NCBI RefSeq assembly: GCF_000745185.1
Contig: NZ_JQNJ01000001.1
Coordinates: 3,826,501-3,890,500 of the forward strand
DNA from: Muricauda sp. MAR_2010_75
GTDB taxonomy: Bacteria > Bacteroidota > Bacteroidia > Flavobacteriales > Flavobacteriaceae
Length of the DNA stretch: 64,000 nt
Direction of reading: 5' to 3'
Part shown: positions 17,281-24,543 of the stretch, in pieces
How the letters are laid out: the number at the start of each line of letters is the position of its first letter
Position numbering within the stretch: the first letter of the stretch is position 1
Program-made: the position numbers and the translations under genes
The notes under the pieces: generated by a model
Told to the model about the DNA's origin: nothing
The model's database searches: none
The model's input: only the letters and a program-made list of their open reading frames with translations

Positions 17281-17345
17281 TGTTCCACATTTAGAAAAAA
17301 TGCCCGCGGTAATACCTTGGGCATTCAATTATTTGGCATTCTGGA

Positions 17346-18026
17346 TTAAGCCATCTGACCTTTCATCAATTTAGGAAGCATCTCCTTAAAATTTTCTTTT
17401 TTGTTGAGATGTGGCAGTGGTTCAGCAGGTTCTTCAACCCCGAGAAATTTGCATAAGGGGGCCCATCCATCACGAACATCATAAACCAAAAGTTTATCGT
17501 TTGGCACATGGTCCTTAACACTTTCAATATGTTTATCCCACACCATTTTGGCATGTTCCTTATCTTCAAACTGTCCACTCATTTCTCCCACGAAAAATGT
17601 TTTCTTGAAAAATTTAATACAGTCCACTACTTTCTTAATGCGGGGAGTAGTCACTAATTTGAACAACATCTTTATCTTTTCCCCAGGTGTCTGCGGGCCG
17701 GCTCTGTAGACTGTACTGTCCACGCTTTTGTACCACGCATCAAAATCCCTCACGGTAAGTATCACTTTGGCATCTGGATATTGTTTCATGTGTTCTTTGT
17801 ACCAAGGATACCCTGGGAAATCAACCGTACCGTCAAAGCCATTGTATAGCTCGTCCCATTGGGTTGTTCCCGTTTCAGAGAGCTCTTTCCAGTATTTAAG
17901 TTGAACCGGGTTAACCAATAATTCCTTCATGTGATAAACCCTATCACAGTATAGAATTTCCAGTGAACGTTTTAGCGTTGTTGTTCCCGTACGGGGAAAA
18001 CCCGCTCCTATTATTTTAATAGACAT
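17346..18026 (-). CDS. Sulfotransferase family protein
   Basis: 226 aa, cytoplasmic. N-terminal P-loop-like PAPS-binding motif GAGFPRTGTTTLKRSLE (residues 7-23), then DFPGYPWYKEHMKQYPDAKVILTVRDFDAWYKS, where R and S of the VRDFDAWYKS stretch match the 3'-phosphate-binding pair of sulfotransferases; the C-terminal domain ends in PLPHLNKKENF. This is the pattern of the Sulfotransfer_4 family, whose substrates are mostly unknown. It lies 29 bp after the arylsulfotransferase-like gene and 65 bp before the preferred start of the MFS gene; the three are likely one transcript. Confidence 0.8.
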   Translation of the reverse strand: MSIKIIGAGFPRTGTTTLKRSLEILYCDRVYHMKELLVNPVQLKYWKELSETGTTQWDELYNGFDGTVDFPGYPWYKEHMKQYPDAKVILTVRDFDAWYKSVDSTVYRAGPQTPGEKIKMLFKLVTTPRIKKVVDCIKFFKKTFFVGEMSGQFEDKEHAKMVWDKHIESVKDHVPNDKLLVYDVRDGWAPLCKFLGVEEPAEPLPHLNKKENFKEMLPKLMKGQMA

Positions 18027-18055
18027 AGTTTTTTGGTTTAGTTAGTTGGTGTTAT

Positions 18056-19705
18056 TTATTGAGCGTTGGCATTTTCAGGTGGTGGTGGCATCTTAAACTC
18101 GAATGTTTCGGGTTGAGGCTGAATCGGTTTTAAATCCTTCCCTTCAAAACCGGGAAAATCTGGCATAAACTGGGTGGCCCTAAACTGGCCATAAATAAAT
18201 GGCCCTGTAGGTTGGGAGGCTGAACCATCGGGCAATACGTAATGATGCACATACGGATTCCAGTATTCCCATACAATTTCCTTATCGGGTGTTACCTCAA
18301 AAAAACGTCCTTTTGCACCCGAAGCGATTAGCGTATTCCCATTTTTTAAACGTTGTGCCCCTGAAATAAAGGCGGAGTAAAATGAGTATTTATCAGGTGC
18401 CATATAATCCCACTGAGGTTCCTTTGGACCGAATGGGGCATTTTCTTTGATTTCATAGGAACCGCTATTGTCCTTCGGAGGTGAAAATTCAAAAACGGCA
18501 CTATAATTCCCTAGATCCTCAATTTTTACTTGGGGGTCAGGAGATTGGGCTTGCATAATTGCTGCCCATACCGAAGGCAGCTTGTTCCCCGGTTCAGGAA
18601 TATCATTATTAAAGACAATTAAGTTTCCAGCACCTGGATATCCTTTTGGAATCCACTTTACATCATGTTGTCCATAAAGAACTTGATCTTCTTCGGTACC
18701 TCGACCATAATTTTGGGGATTGCCCCATCGGTACAGGAGGTCTCCCGCTTCACCTTTGGCTTCTTCAGTGCTGATGCTATGATCAATAATATAAACTTCA
18801 TGTAAGTGGGGAGAGCTAAAGACAATTTGATCTAACTCTGCATTATACGCCACGGCGTTAACGTGGGTGATATCAGAATTTTGATTGTCCACGGTAGCGT
18901 TGGAGGTTGTAAATCCCATTTTCTTCATTTGCTCTATCTGCTCTTCGGTCATTGGTGGGCCTCCCTCGCCCCCACCGGCATTCACATTAATTTTTCGGGG
19001 ATGTTCAGCAACTATTCCGTAGTTAGGCTTAGTGGAATCGCGGTCTTGAACAATGTGGTCCCACATCCGCCATTCCCATACCACCTCTCCACCTTTCGGT
19101 CTCTGAGGTTTAATCTCAATAATTTTATCTGGCCAAATGCCCGCCTTAGCGGTGTGCTCTGGGTCCCTACCAGCTGCAGCCGCTTCCTCTGGCGATATTA
19201 CCTCATAGCTTATGGCTAGAATATTTCCATTGGGCAGTATTTCAATATCATGATGAATCAGTTCAGTTTCTGTGGCATATTCATAATCCCAAAGCAGATT
19301 TCCATCCCAATCATACTCTCGGATACGTCCTGCCTGTCCACCAGCCGCGAAGGTTGGGAAATCAATATCACGATCAAGCCGGATAAGGTTTCCGTTATCC
19401 TGAAGGTAGGATTGCATACAATTTAATTCTCCAGTCCATTTATGCACCACTTCGCCTTGCTTATTAATAATGAAGGTTTCCGTACTGCTTGAAGGCTGGA
19501 ATAGAACATAACCTGGAGTGGCCTTTTCAGAGTTAAGGATCAATCCCCTCTCTTCAGTTACGCCGGTTATACTTCGAGTATCATCAGGTTTCCATTGCCG
19601 AATTTCGGAAGTGGTTTCAGCGGGTTGGTGTTCGGGTTCGGTCTTACAGGATTGAAATGTAATAAAGACCGAAAAAATGGCTGCAAAGAATAATCTGTAA
19701 TTCAT
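18056..19705 (-). CDS. Arylsulfotransferase (ASST)-like lipoprotein
   Basis: 549 aa. Lipoprotein signal FITFQSC (Cys20) followed by a beta-propeller with repeated WD/NG motifs: KQGEVVHKWTGEL, DWDGNLLWDYEY, HHDIEILPNGNILAISYE, EVVWEWRMWDHI, then QHDVKWIPKGYPGAGNLIVFNN. This is the arylsulfotransferase (ASST) superfamily pattern, in which a propeller moves sulfate between phenolic compounds without PAPS, using a catalytic His. Which His acts here cannot be fixed by eye. Being a lipoprotein, it works in the periplasm or on the surface, unlike the cytoplasmic sulfotransferase that follows. Start ATG at 19705. Confidence 0.8.
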   Translation of the reverse strand: MNYRLFFAAIFSVFITFQSCKTEPEHQPAETTSEIRQWKPDDTRSITGVTEERGLILNSEKATPGYVLFQPSSSTETFIINKQGEVVHKWTGELNCMQSYLQDNGNLIRLDRDIDFPTFAAGGQAGRIREYDWDGNLLWDYEYATETELIHHDIEILPNGNILAISYEVISPEEAAAAGRDPEHTAKAGIWPDKIIEIKPQRPKGGEVVWEWRMWDHIVQDRDSTKPNYGIVAEHPRKINVNAGGGEGGPPMTEEQIEQMKKMGFTTSNATVDNQNSDITHVNAVAYNAELDQIVFSSPHLHEVYIIDHSISTEEAKGEAGDLLYRWGNPQNYGRGTEEDQVLYGQHDVKWIPKGYPGAGNLIVFNNDIPEPGNKLPSVWAAIMQAQSPDPQVKIEDLGNYSAVFEFSPPKDNSGSYEIKENAPFGPKEPQWDYMAPDKYSFYSAFISGAQRLKNGNTLIASGAKGRFFEVTPDKEIVWEYWNPYVHHYVLPDGSASQPTGPFIYGQFRATQFMPDFPGFEGKDLKPIQPQPETFEFKMPPPPENANAQ

Positions 19706-19950
19706 GTTGTATTGGTTTTATGAAATTGGTTAACAGAAGATTCGGTAGCAGTAACCTTACTAATATATGTTAAAAAAATGTAAAATTCATCAAATGAAAA
19801 GGTAGAATATCAAACTTTTCTGGTAGTGTAGGAATAGGGCTTATATTATTGTAAGTCAGAATAATATTAGAAAATTATTCTAGGTATGGATCTTTTAGTG
19901 ACAAGTTGTTTTTTGAGGGTTTTAAACCCAGTGGAAACCACTTAAAAGTT

Positions 19951-20034
19951 TAAGATCTCACTCGCTCCCTTAGTTCGGTTCGAAATGACAGCCCCACAAT
20001 CTTCGTGAAGATTCATGCAATTTGTGTAAGGCCC
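19951..20034. repeat. REP-like dispersed repeat, copy 4 (right half)
   Basis: Holds the right half only: AAGATCTCACTCGCTCCC, CGGTTCGAAATGAC (right inverted end TCGAAATGAC at 19980-19989) and the conserved tail CTTCGTGAAGATTCATGCAA, shared with copies 1 and 2. Confidence 0.7.
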
Positions 20035-20058
20035 CTAGCCTTTCGTTCCAAACCTGCG

Positions 20059-20066
20059 TATCTTTG
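20059..20066 (+). promoter_or_regulatory. -7 promoter box TATCTTTG
   Basis: Exact match to TAnnTTTG, only four bases before the ATG at 20071, predicting a leaderless or nearly leaderless transcript. It rules out the longer reading frame that begins at 20005. Confidence 0.55.
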
Positions 20067-20070
20067 TAGT

Positions 20071-20478
20071 ATGGAAGAGGGCAAGAAAATTATTCTTTTC
20101 GATGGTGTATGCAATCTATGCAATAGTTCGGTCCAGTTTGTAATCAAACGGGACAAAAAAGACCTGTTCCGTTACGCCGCCCTACAAAGTACAATTGGGG
20201 AAAAGTTGGTGGCAGAACGCAACATTGATACCAGTCAGGTAGATTCCATAGTTCTCATAGAACCGGGAGTGGCCTACTACACCAAATCAGATGCTGCACT
20301 TGAGATTGCGCAAGACCTGGGCGGTCTTTGGAAGTTGATGGGGATTTTCACCTGGATCCCCACCTCCATCCGTAATGCTATTTACGACTTTGTGGCTCGA
20401 AACCGCTACAAATGGTTTGGCAAACAGGAATCCTGTATGATTCCCACTCCGGAGCTAAAGGCCAAGTTTTTAGGATAA
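20071..20478 (+). CDS. DCC1-like thiol-disulfide oxidoreductase (DUF393)
   Basis: 135 aa. It starts MEEGKKIILFDGVCNLCNSS, with the family's D-G-V-C-x-L-C motif (Cys14, Cys17), followed by FVIKRDKKDLFRYAALQS and the C-terminal YKWFGK region. DCC1 proteins have a thioredoxin-like fold and are assumed to act in thiol-disulfide exchange; the substrate is unknown. The ATG at 20071 was chosen because the -7 box lies directly before it and upstream codons do not resemble the family. Cytoplasmic, no signal peptide. Confidence 0.9.
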   Translation: MEEGKKIILFDGVCNLCNSSVQFVIKRDKKDLFRYAALQSTIGEKLVAERNIDTSQVDSIVLIEPGVAYYTKSDAALEIAQDLGGLWKLMGIFTWIPTSIRNAIYDFVARNRYKWFGKQESCMIPTPELKAKFLG

Positions 20479-20528
20479 GGTAACTACGCAACGTTAACGT
20501 CAATCAGCCATCTTATCCAAAACTGAAG

Positions 20529-20939
20529 ATGAAACATCTCTTTATCATATTCGCATTTGGTATTTTCTTATCCAACTGCACCAATGATGACGCGCCCAAA
20601 GAAGACATACTTACCGGAACTTGGAACGTACAGAACATCAGCGGTGGGTTATCGGGCATCGATGATGATTATGAGGCTGGGGTCATTATCTGGACCTTTA
20701 GTGCAGAAAACGCCACTTTGAGCGTTGAAAACAACAATGAGGCCAATGTTATCTACGATGGATTGCCTTCAGGAAATTATGCATACTCAATCTTAACCGT
20801 TGAAGGCGAACAATTTTTGGAAATTAATGGTCAAGGGCAGTTTGGTATTGTTCTATCCAACGGACAGGTGCTCTTGGATCAAAATAAAACCTCAACGGGT
20901 ACTGGAGCGGATGGTTTTCAGATAATTCTTGTGCCTTAA
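20529..20939 (+). CDS. Small lipocalin-like lipoprotein
   Basis: 136 aa. Lipoprotein signal FLSNC (Cys17), acidic linker, then a domain opening LTGTWNVQNISGG that matches the lipocalin-like family of Bacteroidota small lipoproteins (GTW at the first strand), with eight or so alternating strands. Expected in the outer membrane or periplasm. Ligand unknown. It ends seven bases before the convergent symporter gene. Confidence 0.7.
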   Translation: MKHLFIIFAFGIFLSNCTNDDAPKEDILTGTWNVQNISGGLSGIDDDYEAGVIIWTFSAENATLSVENNNEANVIYDGLPSGNYAYSILTVEGEQFLEINGQGQFGIVLSNGQVLLDQNKTSTGTGADGFQIILVP

Positions 20940-20946
20940 CCCAATA

Positions 20947-22272
20947 TTATTTGAGCTCATCCAAATGGTCATCCCACTCCTCTACATGGGGTTCTCCCAA
21001 TTTTCCAACCGATTTGGCTACAATCATGGAAACAGTGGCATCACCCGTAACGTTAACCACAGTTCGGCACATGTCCAAGGGTCGGTCCACCGCAAAAATC
21101 AAGGCCAAGCCAATGGCCAATTTATCCGCAGGGAAACCAATGGATTCCAAAACGATGACCAACATCACCATTCCCGCACCAGGAACTGCCGCAGAACCAA
21201 TGGAAGCCAACAATGCCGTTAAAATAATGGTCAACTGCCCAGAAAAAGTGAGATCAAACCCAAGAGCTTGCGAAATAAAAACAGCTGCTACCCCTTGATA
21301 CAGACTTGTTCCATCCATGTTGATGGTCGCTCCCACGGGCAACACAAAACTGGACACTTCCTTATCCACACCAATATGTTCCTCCACACGCTCCATAGTC
21401 ACAGGCAAGGTGGCCGCACTGGAGCTGGTGGAAAAGGCCAATAACTGCGCCGGACTGATTTCCTTTAAAAACCAAAACGGGTTCTTCTTGGTATAGGCCG
21501 ATACAATGATTGTGTAAAAGACAATCATTAAAAGGAGCCCCAAGACCACCACTCCTGCATATTTCAAGAGCGCCAGTAGCAGGTCAGGGTCGCTTGAGGA
21601 TACTACCACTCCTGCCAAAAGCGCAAATACAGCGTAAGGTGCCGTGAGCATGATCAAATCCACCATTTTAAGGACCACATCGTTAAGGGCATCGAAAAAA
21701 TCTTTTAAGGGTTTTGCCTTTTTCTCCCCGATCAAGAGCATGGAAATGGCCAACATGATGGCAAAAAATATCACTTGGAGCATTAATCCGTTATCGCTCA
21801 TAGCCGAAAAAGCATTGTCTGGGACCATGTCAATCAAAAATTGCAGGGGGCCGCTTTCCTTTTGCCGAGAGGCTTCTTCCAACTTAGAGGTAACCCCAGC
21901 ATCTCCAGCATAGGTATCCGTAAGTTTGGTCACTGTTTCTTCCGAAATGCCATTACCGGGTTGAAGTACGTTCACCAAAAGAAGACCAATGGTGATGGCC
22001 ACCACCGTGGTGACGATATAAGTGCCAATAGTTCGCAAACCAATGCTTTTGAATTTTGAAATATCCTTTAAGTCAGAAACTCCCTTGACCAATGATGCCA
22101 AAATAAGCGGAATGGCTATCAGTTTGAGCAGTTTTACAAAAATGGTTCCTAAAGGCTGGATCCAATCTGAAACAAAATCTATCCCCCAAGTTACCTGGGT
22201 CATTGCAAATCCAAATAGGATACCCAAAAGCATCCCGATAAGAATCTGCCAGTGCAGTTCAAGTTTACGCAT
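20947..22272 (-). CDS. Dicarboxylate/amino acid:cation symporter (DAACS family)
   Basis: 441 aa with eight membrane helices and two re-entrant loops. Hairpin 1 carries the serine-rich motif STSSSAATLPVTMERV, and helix 7 the NMDGTSLYQG motif that binds sodium and substrate in GltP/GltPh-type carriers; a third motif VPGAGMVMLVIVLESIG is present. The family takes up glutamate, aspartate or C4-dicarboxylates with Na+ or H+. The start ATG lies 54 bp after the chorismate synthase stop on the same strand, so read-through transcription is possible although no functional link is evident. Confidence 0.92.
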   Translation of the reverse strand: MRKLELHWQILIGMLLGILFGFAMTQVTWGIDFVSDWIQPLGTIFVKLLKLIAIPLILASLVKGVSDLKDISKFKSIGLRTIGTYIVTTVVAITIGLLLVNVLQPGNGISEETVTKLTDTYAGDAGVTSKLEEASRQKESGPLQFLIDMVPDNAFSAMSDNGLMLQVIFFAIMLAISMLLIGEKKAKPLKDFFDALNDVVLKMVDLIMLTAPYAVFALLAGVVVSSSDPDLLLALLKYAGVVVLGLLLMIVFYTIIVSAYTKKNPFWFLKEISPAQLLAFSTSSSAATLPVTMERVEEHIGVDKEVSSFVLPVGATINMDGTSLYQGVAAVFISQALGFDLTFSGQLTIILTALLASIGSAAVPGAGMVMLVIVLESIGFPADKLAIGLALIFAVDRPLDMCRTVVNVTGDATVSMIVAKSVGKLGEPHVEEWDDHLDELK

Positions 22273-22326
22273 GAGTAGTTTTTAGGAAAGTAAGATAGTA
22301 TTTTGGCGGGAAACGCCCTAATGCGG

Positions 22327-23391
22327 TCAAATTTTATTGGTGCGGGCCAACAGGGTAAAGTCCGCCAAGACCAATGCTGCCATGGCCTCCACAATGGGCA
22401 CCGCTCTGGGTACCACACAAGGGTCGTGCCTTCCCTTGCCTTGGGTGGTCACTGGCTCTCCTTCTTTATTTATAGTTTCGTAGGACTGCAATATGGTGGC
22501 CACAGGCTTGAAGGCCACATTAAAATAGATGTCCATGCCATTACTGATACCGCCTTGCACTCCCCCACTTCGGTTGGTTTTGGTGGTACCATCTGGGTTA
22601 AAGGCATCATTGTGCTCACTACCCTTCATTTTAATCCCTTCGAATCCACTACCATATTCAAATCCTTTTACCGCATTGATGGAGAGCATGGCAGCACCTA
22701 GTGTAGCGTGGAGCTTATCAAAAACAGGTTCGCCCAAACCGATAGGTACATTTTGAACAACACAAGTAATGACCCCGCCTATGGTATCGCCCTCTTTTTT
22801 GATGGATTTGATGTACTCCTCCATTTTCTGGGCCATTTTAGGATCGGGGCAGCGCACAGGGTTCGATTCAATCAATGAAAAGTCCAATTCCTGATACGAT
22901 TTTTCCATTTTCAGTTCTCCAACCTGAGAGACAAAGGCATTGATTTGAATGTCACTCAAAAACTGTTTGGCAATTGCACCGGCCACCACCCTGCTGGCCG
23001 TTTCGCGGGCTGAGCTGCGCCCCCCTCCGCGATAATCGCGAAAACCATATTTCTTATCATACACATAATCCGCATGGGAGGGCCTGTACGAATCCTTGAT
23101 ATGGGAGTAATCCTTTGATTTTTGATTGGTATTGTGGATAGCAAAACCGATGGGTGTTCCAGTGGTTTTTCCGTCAAACAAACCGGAGTAGATTTCAACC
23201 GTGTCGGGTTCTTTTCGCTGTGTTACGATGGACGATTGACCTGGTTTTCTTCGGTTTAATTCCAATTGGATTTTTTCGATATCCAATTCCACCCCTGCAG
23301 GGCAACCATCCAATACGCCACCAATGGCTTTTCCATGTGATTCACCAAAGGTGGTCAACCTAAAAAGTTGCCCAAAAGAATTTCCAGCCAT
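22327..23391 (-). CDS. aroC: Chorismate synthase
   Basis: 354 aa from the ATG at 23391 ([20 protein letters not shown]), the conserved N-terminus of the family. It converts EPSP to chorismate with reduced FMN, the last step of the shikimate pathway. Signature regions are complete: [33 protein letters not shown] (about residues 120-134) and [16 protein letters not shown] longer frame to 23418 would begin inside the -7 box at 23416-23423, so that start is rejected. Length is normal. Confidence 0.97.
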   Translation of the reverse strand: MAGNSFGQLFRLTTFGESHGKAIGGVLDGCPAGVELDIEKIQLELNRRKPGQSSIVTQRKEPDTVEIYSGLFDGKTTGTPIGFAIHNTNQKSKDYSHIKDSYRPSHADYVYDKKYGFRDYRGGGRSSARETASRVVAGAIAKQFLSDIQINAFVSQVGELKMEKSYQELDFSLIESNPVRCPDPKMAQKMEEYIKSIKKEGDTIGGVITCVVQNVPIGLGEPVFDKLHATLGAAMLSINAVKGFEYGSGFEGIKMKGSEHNDAFNPDGTTKTNRSGGVQGGISNGMDIYFNVAFKPVATILQSYETINKEGEPVTTQGKGRHDPCVVPRAVPIVEAMAALVLADFTLLARTNKI

Positions 23392-23415
23392 CCGGTATAA
23401 AAATTTGTGGTTGCC

Positions 23416-23423
23416 CAAAGGTA
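23416..23423 (-). promoter_or_regulatory. -7 promoter box TACCTTTG for aroC
   Basis: Minus-strand TACCTTTG matches TAnnTTTG. The transcript would start near 23409, giving about 18 bases of leader to the ATG at 23391. Confidence 0.5.
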
Positions 23424-23586
23424 GATGTTCTAACCCTAATTAAAAAGCAACTCCAGCAGTTAATCTTAATGTAACATAGGATTCTTAGCCTTGATGTTTT
23501 GTTAACCATATCCTCATAAATTATTGATTTGAATTTGATTTTCAGTTTATTCCTACGCCGTTATTTTGCATTTAAACCCTATACAT

Positions 23587-24543
23587 TTGAAAAAAAGGAA
23601 GATAGAACTGGCGGTTATATCAGATGTCCATCTTGGAACCTATGGCTGTCATGCAGATGAACTCATTGCTTACCTGAACAGCATACAGCCGAAAAAGCTC
23701 ATTTTAAATGGGGATATCATTGATATTTGGCAGTTTAGCAAACGGTATTTTCCTCCATCTCACTTAAAAGTGTTGAGAAAGCTCATCGGGATGGCCTCAA
23801 AAGGAACGGAAGTTTACTATATCACTGGAAATCATGATGAAATGCTTCGTAAGTTCAGTGATACTTCAATGGGAAATTTTAAAATAGCGAACAAGCTAGT
23901 CCTGAATTTGGATGGTAAGAAAGCATGGATTTTTCATGGTGATGTTTTTGACGTTTCCATCCAAAATGCCAAATGGCTGGCCAAACTTGGCGGATACGGA
24001 TACGACCTCTTGATTTTGATCAATAGCTTTGTGAATTGGTGGTTGGTGAAGTTGGGCCGCGAAAAATATTCTTTGTCAAAACGTATCAAAAACAGCGTAA
24101 AAAGTGCGGTAAAGTACATCAATAACTTTGAAAAGACCGCGGCAGAACTCGCCATTGAAAATGAGTATGATTATGTAATCTGTGGGCACATCCATCAACC
24201 CAAAAAGGAGCGCTATGAGAATAAAAATGGGAGTTGTATCTATCTCAATTCTGGCGATTGGGTAGAAAATTTGACCGCTTTGGAATATTCGTTCAAACGT
24301 TGGAGAATCTACCATTACAACCATGATAGGTTATCCCCATTCTTTGTGGATGAAGACCTTAAGGAGATGGACATAAACGAACTGATCGCTTCCATAACCG
24401 ACAAGGAAGTAGATATGGAGGAAATCAATGATGAGGACTTACCTAATGAAAATTTCAACGACGAATCTTCATCAAAAGAAAATACCAATGATCAAAAGCA
24501 AAACAAAGCGAAATTAGACAATCAAGGCTTTGCGCAAGATTGA
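23587..24543 (+). CDS. LpxH-like UDP-2,3-diacylglucosamine diphosphatase / metallophosphoesterase
   Basis: About 318 aa from TTG at 23587 (MKKRKIELAVISDVHLGTYG); no ATG is available, and TTG at 23566 is the alternative. All five calcineurin-like motifs are present: DVHLG, GDIID, GNHDE, H (WIFHGDVFD) and GHIHQP, so two metals should bind. Family members in Bacteroidota hydrolyse UDP-2,3-diacylglucosamine in lipid A synthesis, but neighbouring subfamilies act on other substrates. The last ~50 residues are a low-complexity acidic tail (NDEDLPNENFNDESSSKENT), probably dispensable. The 3' end overlaps the convergent oxidoreductase gene by 30 bp. Confidence 0.85.
   Translation: MKKRKIELAVISDVHLGTYGCHADELIAYLNSIQPKKLILNGDIIDIWQFSKRYFPPSHLKVLRKLIGMASKGTEVYYITGNHDEMLRKFSDTSMGNFKIANKLVLNLDGKKAWIFHGDVFDVSIQNAKWLAKLGGYGYDLLILINSFVNWWLVKLGREKYSLSKRIKNSVKSAVKYINNFEKTAAELAIENEYDYVICGHIHQPKKERYENKNGSCIYLNSGDWVENLTALEYSFKRWRIYHYNHDRLSPFFVDEDLKEMDINELIASITDKEVDMEEINDEDLPNENFNDESSSKENTNDQKQNKAKLDNQGFAQD

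Larger units (their letters stand above)
19706..20070. other. Intergenic region between divergent genes
   Basis: A 365-bp gap. The left part (19706-19900) is AT-rich and should hold the promoter of the sulfotransferase operon, though I see no clean TAnnTTTG there. The right part is REP-like copy 4 and the promoter of the DCC1 gene. No gene seen. Confidence 0.5.
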
